A stretch of DNA of 5,779 bases from Bacillota bacterium (GTDB lineage: Bacteria; Bacillota; Clostridia; Christensenellales; CAG-138), in the NCBI GenBank assembly GCA_023435855.1, contig JAEZLG010000222.1, forward strand, positions 1 to 5,779, in the 5' to 3' direction. A program made the translations under genes and the position numbers. This document shows, one piece after another, positions 1 through 5,273 of this stretch (within the stretch, counting starts at the first letter, position 1; every line of letters begins with the position of its first letter). The notes below the pieces were generated by a model that was not told the DNA's origin, made no database searches, and worked only from the letters and a program-made list of their open reading frames with translations.

Positions 1-84
1 GCCGTACGCCGTGCCACTTCCGACGCAAGCCGCAAAGGCGATACATAGGGTAATCGCCAACAGGCATGCCGCAGCCTTTTTCAT
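1..84 (-). CDS. Exported protein or lipoprotein, N-terminal fragment (runs off the left edge)
   Basis: Only the first 28 codons are in the window. Reading from the ATG at 84, the peptide starts MKKAAACLLAITLCIAFAAC and goes on into a Gly/Ser-rich stretch. Seen directly: two Lys after Met, a hydrophobic core of about 15 residues, and an Ala-Ala-Cys at residues 18-20. This is a secretion signal, and Cys20 could be a lipidation site. The residue at -3 is Phe, where lipoboxes usually have Leu/Val/Ile, so signal peptidase I cleavage is the alternative. A Shine-Dalgarno-like AAGGTGGGG lies about 8 nt before the ATG and supports this start. The gene lies 49 nt downstream of the galM stop on the same strand, so it could be co-transcribed; no terminator is visible between them. 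The mature protein is outside the window and its role cannot be told. Confidence 0.6.
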   Translation of the reverse strand, partial: MKKAAACLLAITLCIAFAACVGSGTAYG

Positions 85-133
85 ATACGTTTCCCCACCT
101 TACCGCATATTTTTTCTAAAAAACAAGCGCTCC

Positions 134-1156
134 TTAATAAAACCTATACACCGTCCGCGACCGGTATGTTCCATTCGGTAAAAGCACCGCGCTCGGGAAG
201 GATTTTTGATTGGGCGCGTCGGGGAAATTCTGCGTCTCAAGGCAAAGAGCGCTGCGGTTTTTGTAGATTTGCCCGTTTTTACCGACGGGTGTGCCGTATA
301 AAAAATTGGCTGTGTAAAGCTGTACGCCGGGAGCGTCGGTAAGTACCTCCATACGTATGCCGCTTATATCGCCCGCAAGCACTGCTGCACGGCGAAAACC
401 ACACTTGTTAAGCACAAAATTATGGTCGTACCCTCCACCAAAGTGAAGCTGTTGATTTTCTGCATTGATATCCTTACCGACGGTCTTTTCGGCTTTGAAA
501 TCAAACGGCGTATCTAAAACGGGTAAAAGCTTACCTGTGATATTAAAGTTACTATCTACCTCTGTGATAAAATCCGCGTCAAGCATAAGCGTATGGCGCA
601 ATATATCGCCCGTGCCGTTGAGGTTAAAATAACTGTGGTTTGTCAGATTGATGACCGTTTCTTTATCGGATTCGGCCTCGTACTCTATTTCGAGCGCATT
701 GTCGCGATTCAGGCGGTACGTTACACGCACATGAAGATTGCCGGGGAACCCCTCCTCACCGTCGGGCGAGATACGGGTAAAAACGATTGCACGGTTATCC
801 TCCCCTACAGCATACATGTGCTTGTCAAAACCGCGCATGCCGCCGTGCAGACAACGGTTCTTTTCATTAGCACTTACGCAGTATTCTTTGCCGGAAAGCG
901 TAAAGCGCGCGCCTCCGATTCGGTTGGCGTAGCGTCCGATAAAAGCGCCGATGTAGGCAGCATTGCTTTCGTATTCCCCTATATCGTCAAACCCGAGCAC
1001 CACGTCTGTCAGCTTCCCCTTTGCATCAGGCACAACAAGCGAGCGAAGTGTCGCGCCATAATCTAAAAACTCTGCGTAAGCGCCGGATTCGTTTTCCAAG
1101 CGATATAACGATACAGTTTCGCCGTTTTCCGTTACCCCAAAGAGCTTACTTACCAT
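134..1156 (-). CDS. galM: Aldose 1-epimerase (galactose mutarotase)
   Basis: Interconverts the alpha and beta anomers of D-galactose and other aldoses, feeding the Leloir pathway in the cytoplasm. The product is 340 aa from the ATG at 1156 (344 from an ATG at 1168), close to the usual family length of about 345. Family marks, numbered from the longer start: YGATL at 37-41, ANRI at 81-84, LHGG with His108, NHSYFNL with His178, GGYDHNF with Asp248, and CLETQNFPDAPN with Glu311. The two His, the Asp and the Glu match the known catalytic and sugar-binding residues of GalM. I prefer the start at 1156: GGGGG sits 5 nt before it, whereas nothing Shine-Dalgarno-like precedes 1168, and many family members begin near the SKxFG motif that follows. 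Upstream lies an HMA chaperone gene. No other gal genes are in the window, so its pathway partners are unknown. Confidence 0.95.
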   Translation of the reverse strand: MVSKLFGVTENGETVSLYRLENESGAYAEFLDYGATLRSLVVPDAKGKLTDVVLGFDDIGEYESNAAYIGAFIGRYANRIGGARFTLSGKEYCVSANEKNRCLHGGMRGFDKHMYAVGEDNRAIVFTRISPDGEEGFPGNLHVRVTYRLNRDNALEIEYEAESDKETVINLTNHSYFNLNGTGDILRHTLMLDADFITEVDSNFNITGKLLPVLDTPFDFKAEKTVGKDINAENQQLHFGGGYDHNFVLNKCGFRRAAVLAGDISGIRMEVLTDAPGVQLYTANFLYGTPVGKNGQIYKNRSALCLETQNFPDAPNQKSFPSAVLLPNGTYRSRTVYRFY

Positions 1157-1177
1157 GCTTACCCCCATTTTTAATGC

Positions 1178-1205
1178 ATGGCGGAGCGCAACAACACCCC
1201 GCCAT
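1178..1205 (-). other. Hairpin just upstream of galM
   Basis: Two 9-nt arms (1178-1186 and 1197-1205) form a GC-rich stem with one G.U pair around a 10-nt loop, between the stop of the HMA gene and the start of galM. Neither strand has a T-run after it, so it does not look like an intrinsic terminator. It could be an mRNA processing or stability element, or chance; the function is not shown. Confidence 0.4.
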
Positions 1206-1216
1206 ACCTATATGTA

Positions 1217-1423
1217 TTATCGAATGCCTACAACCTCATAACCCGCATCCGCTATTGTGGCCTTGAGCGTGTCGTCCTTGACATCGCTTATAAGCTCTAC
1301 CGTAGCGGTTTTTGCGTTTAAATCCACCTTTGCGCTTGCACCATCTATTGCATTAAGTGCTTTTTCCACATGCGCGGCGCAATGCCCGCATGACATACCC
1401 TCAATAACAAGCGTCTTTGTCAT
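1217..1423 (-). CDS. Heavy-metal-associated (HMA) domain protein, CopZ-like copper chaperone
   Basis: A 68-aa single-domain HMA protein. It begins MTKTLVIEGMSCGHCAAHVE, with the metal-binding MxCxxC motif at Met10-Cys12-Cys15, and ends in the DAGYEV segment typical of the family's last strand. Proteins of this type bind Cu(I), or sometimes other soft metals, through the two Cys and pass it to a P1B-type ATPase. The ATG at 1423 is chosen over the in-frame ATG at 1444 because AGAAAGGAAG lies just before it at good spacing and the shorter product matches the usual CopZ length. No copper ATPase or CsoR-type regulator is visible in the window, so copper is likely from the family but not shown. The 69 bp between this gene and the divergent QueG-like gene must hold both promoters. 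I see no convincing -35/-10 pair there. Confidence 0.9.
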   Translation of the reverse strand: MTKTLVIEGMSCGHCAAHVEKALNAIDGASAKVDLNAKTATVELISDVKDDTLKATIADAGYEVVGIR

Positions 1424-1492
1424 TGTATCTTCCTTTCTAAACAATACACTTTTATATGACCACAGTTTACATCTCTATTCTAACCATAAGCG

Positions 1493-2458
1493 ATGCAGCT
1501 TTACAAGAATCACCTACCGTTTTATAATCCATTTATGTATGAGTTTATTGAAATTGCAGCACAGGAGCTCGGTTTTGAGCGTGTTTACTTCCTTGCACCA
1601 AATCGCCTGCATACGTGGCAGAAGCGTGCGAAGGAGACGGGCTTTGGCACGGATTTAATAGAAAACATTGCCGCTCATGATGAGAACATGAGCTCAATTG
1701 CACTTCTTATCTATCCCTATCACCCGTACGCAAAAGGCGAGCGCATACCTGCCTACTATATTAACAGCAACCGCTCCTATCACGCAGCAAAGACGTTAGT
1801 TTCTACATTGAATAACGCGGGCGTATCCTGTGAATATGCTGTATTGCCCTACCGCGCGCTCGTACACGCCTCCAATATTGGAGCGATCGGCCAAAACGGG
1901 TTGCTGCATGTAAAACCCTACGGCTCGCGTATCATCTTACAGGCGCTCATAATCCATAATCTTGCGCCTCGTTCTTATGATACGAGGGAATTTGCCTGCC
2001 CAAAAAACTGCGACGCCTGCGCGCGCGCCTGCCCGTCAAATGCAATCACGGACAATGGTCTTGATATAAGACGCTGCATGCGAGCGCAGATGGAAGATAC
2101 GATGTATAGCGACGAGGTGAAGGAAAAGCTTTCCGGCCACATTGGCTGTGAGCTTTGCATGCTCGCATGTCCCTTTAATGCTTCGCTTCCTGTAGACGAT
2201 CCCGATAAAACTATCCGCGAGGCGTTCGACCTAAAGCGGCTTATCTTAGGCGATGCAGCTAAGGCACGAGCGCTCGTTGGCAAAAACATGACAAGCAAAG
2301 GCAAGCTCACCGCAGAAGCCATCGTATTTGCTGCGCGGGAAGGCCTTTACGAAGCGGAGATACGCGAAGCGCTCAACTCGCCCTTTGAAGCCGTGCGCGA
2401 TGCGGCGGCATGGGCGATCAAAAAGTATTTTCAACGCGCTAGTCCACGGAAAACATGA
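1493..2458 (+). CDS. QueG-like double [4Fe-4S] cluster protein (divergent epoxyqueuosine reductase relative)
   Basis: The product is 321 aa. Two [4Fe-4S] sites are clear: Cys169, 173, 176 and 180 followed by Pro, Cys195, then Cys219, 222 and 226 followed by Pro. This eight-Cys pattern and its spacing match the ferredoxin part of epoxyqueuosine reductase (QueG), which uses cobalamin to make queuosine in tRNA. Further echoes of QueG are IALLIYPYHPY near 69-79, NRSYH at 93-97 (QueG: RDYH) and ASNIGAIGQNGLL at 126-138 (QueG: AGLGWxGK). A C-terminal segment (about 272-314) looks like the HEAT-type repeat of QueG. Differences: it is some 60 residues shorter than E. coli QueG, mainly at the N-terminus, and the Asp of the QueG DTxP motif is not seen (the region reads AVLP). 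The first Cys pair has 3 residues between, not 2. It is therefore probably a paralogue with another substrate. A stop lies two codons before ATG 1493. No good ribosome site is seen for it or for Met15 (1535), so the start is uncertain. Confidence 0.8.
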   Translation: MQLYKNHLPFYNPFMYEFIEIAAQELGFERVYFLAPNRLHTWQKRAKETGFGTDLIENIAAHDENMSSIALLIYPYHPYAKGERIPAYYINSNRSYHAAKTLVSTLNNAGVSCEYAVLPYRALVHASNIGAIGQNGLLHVKPYGSRIILQALIIHNLAPRSYDTREFACPKNCDACARACPSNAITDNGLDIRRCMRAQMEDTMYSDEVKEKLSGHIGCELCMLACPFNASLPVDDPDKTIREAFDLKRLILGDAAKARALVGKNMTSKGKLTAEAIVFAAREGLYEAEIREALNSPFEAVRDAAAWAIKKYFQRASPRKT

Positions 2459-2461
2459 CCC

Positions 2462-3253
2462 TTATTTTTTGCAAACCAGCAGCGCATGGTTGCTCATACC
2501 CGTGCAGGATTCATGCGATGTCATATGATCGTACAGCTCTATAAACAGCTTGAATTTGTCATCGTCCATAGCGTCCGTCACCGCCGCATCTATGTAGAAG
2601 TCCGTCGCCAGGTTTTTTAGCTTCTTGAGCCCTTGTTTGCTCGCACTTTCCCGCATTTCTTCGGGCGTCGTGAAAAAAAACGTATCCGGCTTTATATCAT
2701 CTACACCTTGCCTTAATATAAAATCGTTCGCTTGAGGGTTTGGATATTTTATCCGCAGGCTGTCATGTACACAAGCACCCGCGTATACGCCGATCTTATT
2801 GATATACGCGAAAGCCAGTATGCCGCCCGCTTTGCACACGCGGCTGCACTCTGCAAAAACAAGCGTGCGCTCCTCCTTCGGCAGATGGTACATCGGCCCT
2901 AGGCACAGCACCACGTCAAAGCTTGCATCCTCTACTTTCAAATTTGTCGCGTCCCCCACCTGGCAGGATACATTTTTCAGACCGCTTTTCTCAATCTTTG
3001 CGCGAAATAGTTCAATATGTGCCGGGCAAATATCAATGCCCACATATTCGCGGCATTTATCGGCATAATACATACCGTAATATCCGGTTGCACAGCCGAC
3101 TTCAAGGATGCGGTCATCGGGTGTGATATACCCGTTAAGATGCCTTATCGTATAGTGAAATTCCAACATTGTTGTGCGGGAGGATGCAGCCCGTCCGTCT
3201 TCCCGCATCCCGTCGCCGTACTGGATATACATTTTATCCCGATTGGTCGACAT
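2462..3253 (-). CDS. Class I SAM-dependent methyltransferase (third gene of operon)
   Basis: A 263-aa cytoplasmic enzyme of the Rossmann-fold class. Motif I is ILEVGCATG at 49-57, the acidic end of strand 2 is Asp74 in GIDIC, an Asp101 (VGDAT) follows, and the motif IV region reads LCLGPMYH at 116-123. These residues hold S-adenosylmethionine. There is no N/D-P-P-Y motif, which argues against an N6-adenine or Erm-type base methylase. The C-terminal third (about 150-263) would form the acceptor cap; I cannot tell the substrate. It shares GPMYH and a similar C-terminal end (GMSNHALLVCKK against GLSTHILGIARK) with the methyltransferase at 4102-4944, so the two are distant paralogues. The reading frame opens with a GTG at 3262, but AGGGAG sits 8 nt before the ATG at 3253, which decides the start. 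Its stop lies 3 bp from that of the convergent QueG-like gene. Confidence 0.9.
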   Translation of the reverse strand: MSTNRDKMYIQYGDGMREDGRAASSRTTMLEFHYTIRHLNGYITPDDRILEVGCATGYYGMYYADKCREYVGIDICPAHIELFRAKIEKSGLKNVSCQVGDATNLKVEDASFDVVLCLGPMYHLPKEERTLVFAECSRVCKAGGILAFAYINKIGVYAGACVHDSLRIKYPNPQANDFILRQGVDDIKPDTFFFTTPEEMRESASKQGLKKLKNLATDFYIDAAVTDAMDDDKFKLFIELYDHMTSHESCTGMSNHALLVCKK

Positions 3254-3261
3254 CGTTATCA

Positions 3262-3267
3262 CTCCCT
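3262..3267 (-). promoter_or_regulatory. Ribosome binding site that decides the start of the downstream methyltransferase
   Basis: AGGGAG on the minus strand, 8 nt before the ATG at 3253. It overlaps the TAG stop of the acetyltransferase gene (3266-3268), so translation of the two genes may be coupled. It also overlaps the GTG at 3262, which rules that codon out as the start. Confidence 0.75.
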
Positions 3268-4105
3268 ATCCGCCAAATTTAATTTGATCGTATACGCAAA
3301 GGTCTATATATCCTATTTTGCGGTAGATGCCGCAGGAGATCGGGTTTTTTGCGTCGGCTGACAGGCAGCAGAATTTGTTGCCGCGCTCCAGTAAAATTCT
3401 TGAAAGCTCCGCCACGGTGGAGGATGCGTAACCCTTGTTCCTATAATGCGGCGGGGTATATACGCCGTTTATAACAGCTCCGTTTACTGTACTCCGCCCG
3501 TGAACAGCCTGCGACACAGGGTATCCGTCCTCCCAAATATAGTGCATACCTTTATCGAGGCGGTTTTTGAGCCTCCCGACGCTCGTTAAAATATCGTATA
3601 CCTCCACATGGCAGTCCTCGCCGAAAGCGCGCTCCCAATACGGTGCGAAATATAGGTCATCCTCCCGAAGCGGACGCAAAACTCCCGGGGCTTTTTTTAC
3701 TTCATTTACCTTGTCAAGCCGCATGATGTTCATGGACATATGCAGGTGAAAACCACTATTTTCAGCATAACTATTAGCAAACCTTTGCGCCAGGCTCTTT
3801 TCTGCAAGAACACCGGGAAGCAAATACCCCATGCTTTTAAGCTCGTCGGATAAAAGCTTAACAGCCGCATCGTTTCGAAGGTTTCCCGTTTCGTACAATA
3901 CAATATTAAAAGGCGGTGTGCAGGCGGCAACCAAAACGATCGCTCCGCTCTCCTCTTTGACCGATGCAAGAAGCCATTTTGTACAATCGGCGGATGTATT
4001 CTTTGTAAAACTGATCGGAAGATTGTTCTGTACCTCGTTTTCGAGCAGAATATGGAGCGTGTCAAAAGCAAATGCATCCATGCTCGTGTATCTTGTAAAT
4101 CTCAT
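3266..4105 (-). CDS. GNAT-family N-acetyltransferase (second gene of operon)
   Basis: A 279-aa protein whose C-terminal half (about 140-279) is a GNAT domain. Motif A reads VYTPPHYRNKGYA at 215-227, where R222-N-K-G-Y-A is the acetyl-CoA pyrophosphate loop. Motif B reads NPISCGIYRKIGY at 254-266. The N-terminal 130 residues carry no clear motif; in two-domain GNATs of this length that part is often a degenerate second GNAT fold, which would fit, but I infer it. Such enzymes move an acetyl group from acetyl-CoA to an amine of a small molecule or protein; the acceptor is unknown. The start at 4105 overlaps the TGA of the upstream methyltransferase as ATGA. It has GGAAGGGGG about 7 nt before it, inside that gene, so translational coupling is likely. 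Being sandwiched between two methyltransferases suggests that the three act on one compound or one stress. Confidence 0.88.
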   Translation of the reverse strand: MRFTRYTSMDAFAFDTLHILLENEVQNNLPISFTKNTSADCTKWLLASVKEESGAIVLVAACTPPFNIVLYETGNLRNDAAVKLLSDELKSMGYLLPGVLAEKSLAQRFANSYAENSGFHLHMSMNIMRLDKVNEVKKAPGVLRPLREDDLYFAPYWERAFGEDCHVEVYDILTSVGRLKNRLDKGMHYIWEDGYPVSQAVHGRSTVNGAVINGVYTPPHYRNKGYASSTVAELSRILLERGNKFCCLSADAKNPISCGIYRKIGYIDLCVYDQIKFGG

Positions 4106-4944
4106 AGAATAGCCCCCTTCCTTGCAATACCCAAAATATGCGTCGACAGCCCCATGATGCTTTCTTCTTTCTCACAAAGCGAAACGATCTTCATAATGCT
4201 TTCACGCTTTTCTTTGTCCCTCCATGCTTCGTCCAGATTGGGAACAAGCCAACAGGGACCTAATACGCCGCGAATCTCCGCTTTACAAAATCCGGCTGTT
4301 GTAATCTCCTCCTTTAACTCCTCCGGCAAATGAAAATACGAGCGGCCCATGCCATTGTACTTTGATGCCGGGTTTTTGATATGATCCCCTGTTTTGATTT
4401 CTGTTTCGAGCATATTGTAAAACTCGATCTCATCGAGCAACGCGTTTTGATCATACGTCGTTACGGCCCACAGCATCGTTGCGTATCTTGTGATACCCGC
4501 AACAAACAGCAGCCCGTTAGGCTTTAACAAGCGGTAACACTCCTTTAGACACAGCTGCCTTTCGCTAAAATCCACGATATGATACATAGGTCCAAGTAGG
4601 AGTATTGCGTCGGCGGAAGCATCGGCTCGGTCAATGCTGCGGGCATCGGCGACTTCTGCTGTTTTTAAAGTCAACCCGCATTCCCGGCCGAGCTCGTGCG
4701 ACATCTCGATATGCTTTTTTGATAAATCAAATAAATGCACATCATACCCAAGCGCCGTAAGAAAATAGGAGTACTCACCATATCCTCCGCCTATGTCATA
4801 GATCGTCGCCGGAGCAGGCGGCAGAAGATCACAAAGTATTTCCTTCGTCCGCTCAAACTCAATCAGCCCCAACCCATTATGGAGCCTATTAAACTCTATC
4901 CCGGCGTTGTACCCTTCAAGAACGTCTTTGTCAATCGACTTCAT
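4102..4944 (-). CDS. Class I SAM-dependent methyltransferase (first gene of operon)
   Basis: A 280-aa cytoplasmic methyltransferase. The SAM site is visible as IYDIGGGYG at 48-56, Asp73 in LFDLS, Asp100 (VADARS), LLLGPMYH at 115-122 and LLKPNG at 139-144. The region before motif I (GLIEFERTKEIL, about 26-37) and the cap region (about 150-265) resemble the generic small-molecule methyltransferases of Bacillota, as far as I can recall. It has no NPPY-type motif, so it is probably not an rRNA or DNA adenine methylase. The substrate cannot be read from the sequence. The start at 4944 is firm: AAGGGG lies 8 nt upstream. The gene is the first of three and follows a leader ORF plus intrinsic terminator, so its transcription is probably controlled by attenuation. 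It is a distant paralogue of the third gene. Its TGA overlaps the acetyltransferase start by 4 nt. Confidence 0.9.
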   Translation of the reverse strand: MKSIDKDVLEGYNAGIEFNRLHNGLGLIEFERTKEILCDLLPPAPATIYDIGGGYGEYSYFLTALGYDVHLFDLSKKHIEMSHELGRECGLTLKTAEVADARSIDRADASADAILLLGPMYHIVDFSERQLCLKECYRLLKPNGLLFVAGITRYATMLWAVTTYDQNALLDEIEFYNMLETEIKTGDHIKNPASKYNGMGRSYFHLPEELKEEITTAGFCKAEIRGVLGPCWLVPNLDEAWRDKEKRESIMKIVSLCEKEESIMGLSTHILGIARKGAIL

Positions 4945-4952
4945 ATTAAATA

Positions 4953-4958
4953 CCCCTT
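4953..4958 (-). promoter_or_regulatory. Ribosome binding site of the first operon methyltransferase
   Basis: AAGGGG on the minus strand, 8 nt before the ATG at 4944. It lies only 2 nt past the T-tract of the attenuator terminator, so the gene is translated only from transcripts that have read through. Confidence 0.75.
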
Positions 4959-4960
4959 AT

Positions 4961-5005
4961 AAAAATAAAAAACGGTCGAAAGCTTTTGATGAGCCTTCAA
5001 CCGTT
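4961..5005 (-). terminator. Intrinsic terminator in the operon leader (attenuator)
   Basis: On the minus strand a 14-bp stem (5' arm 5005-4992, 3' arm 4984-4971, two G.U pairs, no mismatch) closes a 7-nt loop and runs straight into TTTTTTATTTTT (4972-4961). It reads only on the minus strand; on the other strand no T-run follows. It stands between the promoter and the first methyltransferase, not after a full-size gene, so it must be conditional for the operon to be expressed. Confidence 0.9.
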
Positions 5006-5025
5006 CTATTCACAATTGGTTAAAC

Positions 5026-5115
5026 CTATTGGGAATACAATGGCAAAAGCCCGACGCCGCGTACGACTGCGAGTTGTACTTGCTGAATGCTGAGGGTTGA
5101 AACACACAACATCAT
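5026..5115 (-). CDS. Leader peptide of the methyltransferase-acetyltransferase operon (putative attenuator peptide)
   Basis: A 29-codon ORF that follows the operon promoter. It begins MMLCVSTLSIQQ, goes on QLAVVRGVG and ends LLPLYSQ before TAG. It is rich in Val and Leu but has no run of a single amino acid such as the Trp, His or Leu runs of biosynthetic leaders. A Shine-Dalgarno AAAGGAG lies 12 nt before the first ATG (15 before the second, at 5112), slightly long but convincing. Its stop lies 20 nt before the terminator stem, so a ribosome at the stop would cover the sequence that competes with the terminator. This position and length match leader peptides that regulate drug-resistance genes by ribosome stalling. 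I do not recognise the peptide among leaders I know (ErmC, ErmB, ErmD, Msr, Cat or Tet(M) types). No protein evidence exists here; the call rests on the ribosome site and the layout. Confidence 0.7.
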   Translation of the reverse strand: MMLCVSTLSIQQVQLAVVRGVGLLPLYSQ

Positions 5116-5127
5116 ACCGAACTTTTG

Positions 5128-5134
5128 CTCCTTT
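5128..5134 (-). promoter_or_regulatory. Ribosome binding site of the leader ORF
   Basis: AAAGGAG on the minus strand, 12 nt before the first ATG of the leader ORF. The spacer between site and ATG (5128-5116) can pair over 13 bp (four G.U) with codons 21-25 of the same ORF (5055-5043), so its access may be structure-dependent. Confidence 0.6.
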
Positions 5135-5151
5135 CTTTGGGATTGCTGTAA

Positions 5152-5180
5152 AAAATATCATAAAGGTTGCGTTTTGTCAA
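5152..5180 (-). promoter_or_regulatory. Sigma-A type promoter of the leader and three-gene operon
   Basis: On the minus strand TTGACA (5180-5175), a 17-bp spacer and TATTTT (5157-5152), with a TG one base before the -10 box (extended -10). The expected start is about 5147-5144, some 30 nt before the leader ORF. Confidence 0.8.
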
Positions 5181-5191
5181 TACCATGTATT
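5179..5191. promoter_or_regulatory. Candidate operator between the divergent -35 boxes
   Basis: A perfect 5-bp inverted repeat with 3-bp centre (AATAC-CAT-GTATT) that overlaps the minus-strand -35 box and lies in the 20 bp between the two -35 boxes. It could bind the divergent TetR-type regulator and affect both promoters. It is short enough to arise by chance. Confidence 0.3.
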
Positions 5192-5200
5192 TTCCCGAAT

Positions 5201-5230
5201 TTGACAATTTTCCCTATTCTATGCTAGTAT
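5201..5230 (+). promoter_or_regulatory. Promoter of the TetR-type regulator
   Basis: TTGACA (5201-5206), an 18-bp spacer and TAGTAT (5225-5230), with TGC just before the -10 box (extended -10). The start would be near 5237, giving a leader of about 37 nt. Confidence 0.75.
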
Positions 5231-5246
5231 TTGAATATCAGTTCAA
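5231..5246. promoter_or_regulatory. Candidate operator at the regulator's transcription start
   Basis: An inverted repeat TTGAA-tatcag-TTCAA directly after the -10 box, over the expected start of the regulator transcript. This is where a self-repressing TetR-family protein usually binds. The arms are only 5 bp, so support is modest. Confidence 0.35.
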
Positions 5247-5260
5247 CCAAAATTTCATAT

Positions 5261-5266
5261 AGGAGG
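5261..5266 (+). promoter_or_regulatory. Ribosome binding site of the TetR-type regulator
   Basis: A perfect AGGAGG, 7 nt before the ATG at 5274. It fixes the start of the regulator; the GTG at 5269 is too close to be used. Confidence 0.85.
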
Positions 5267-5273
5267 TAGTGCC

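Larger units (their letters stand above)
4961..5147 (-). promoter_or_regulatory. Transcribed leader with attenuator architecture
   Basis: From the likely transcript start (about 5147-5144) to the T-tract, this leader holds the leader ORF, an internal hairpin (5079-5061: 8-bp arms with one A-C mismatch, 3-nt loop), a long-range 13-bp pairing (5128-5116 with 5055-5043), and the terminator. Two segments can pair with the terminator's 5' arm (GGTTGAA at 5002-4996): TTTAACC at 5024-5018 just after the leader stop, and TTCAACC within leader codons 5-7 (5101-5095). Either could act as antiterminator. Which forms under which ribosome position is inference. No T-box or known riboswitch consensus is seen. 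Confidence 0.65.

Noticed and set aside
593..1066. 157-codon plus-strand ORF
   Set aside because: Lies fully antisense to galM, which has all its catalytic motifs; no ribosome site and no recognisable domain.
1424..1492. Promoters in the 69 bp between the HMA gene and the QueG-like gene
   Set aside because: AT-rich segments such as TATAAA (minus) and TATTCT (plus) exist, but no matching -35 box lies at proper spacing; not called.
1257..1658. 133-codon plus-strand ORF
   Set aside because: Covers the HMA gene in antisense and the start of the QueG-like gene in another frame; a shadow ORF.
3254..3262. GTG at 3262 as start of the downstream methyltransferase
   Set aside because: The Shine-Dalgarno AGGGAG overlaps this codon and is correctly spaced for the ATG at 3253 instead.
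4102..4944. Erm-type 23S rRNA adenine methylase, suggested by the leader peptide
   Set aside because: The motif IV region is LLLGPMYH rather than the NxPY/NPPY type, and the cap region does not look like Erm.
5026..5115. Amino-acid-sensing leader of the trp/his/leu kind
   Set aside because: No run of one amino acid in the peptide; Val and Leu are frequent but scattered, and no biosynthesis gene follows.
4945..5150. T-box or metabolite riboswitch before the operon
   Set aside because: No T-box sequence or other conserved aptamer core was recognised, and a good leader ORF with ribosome site explains the region better.
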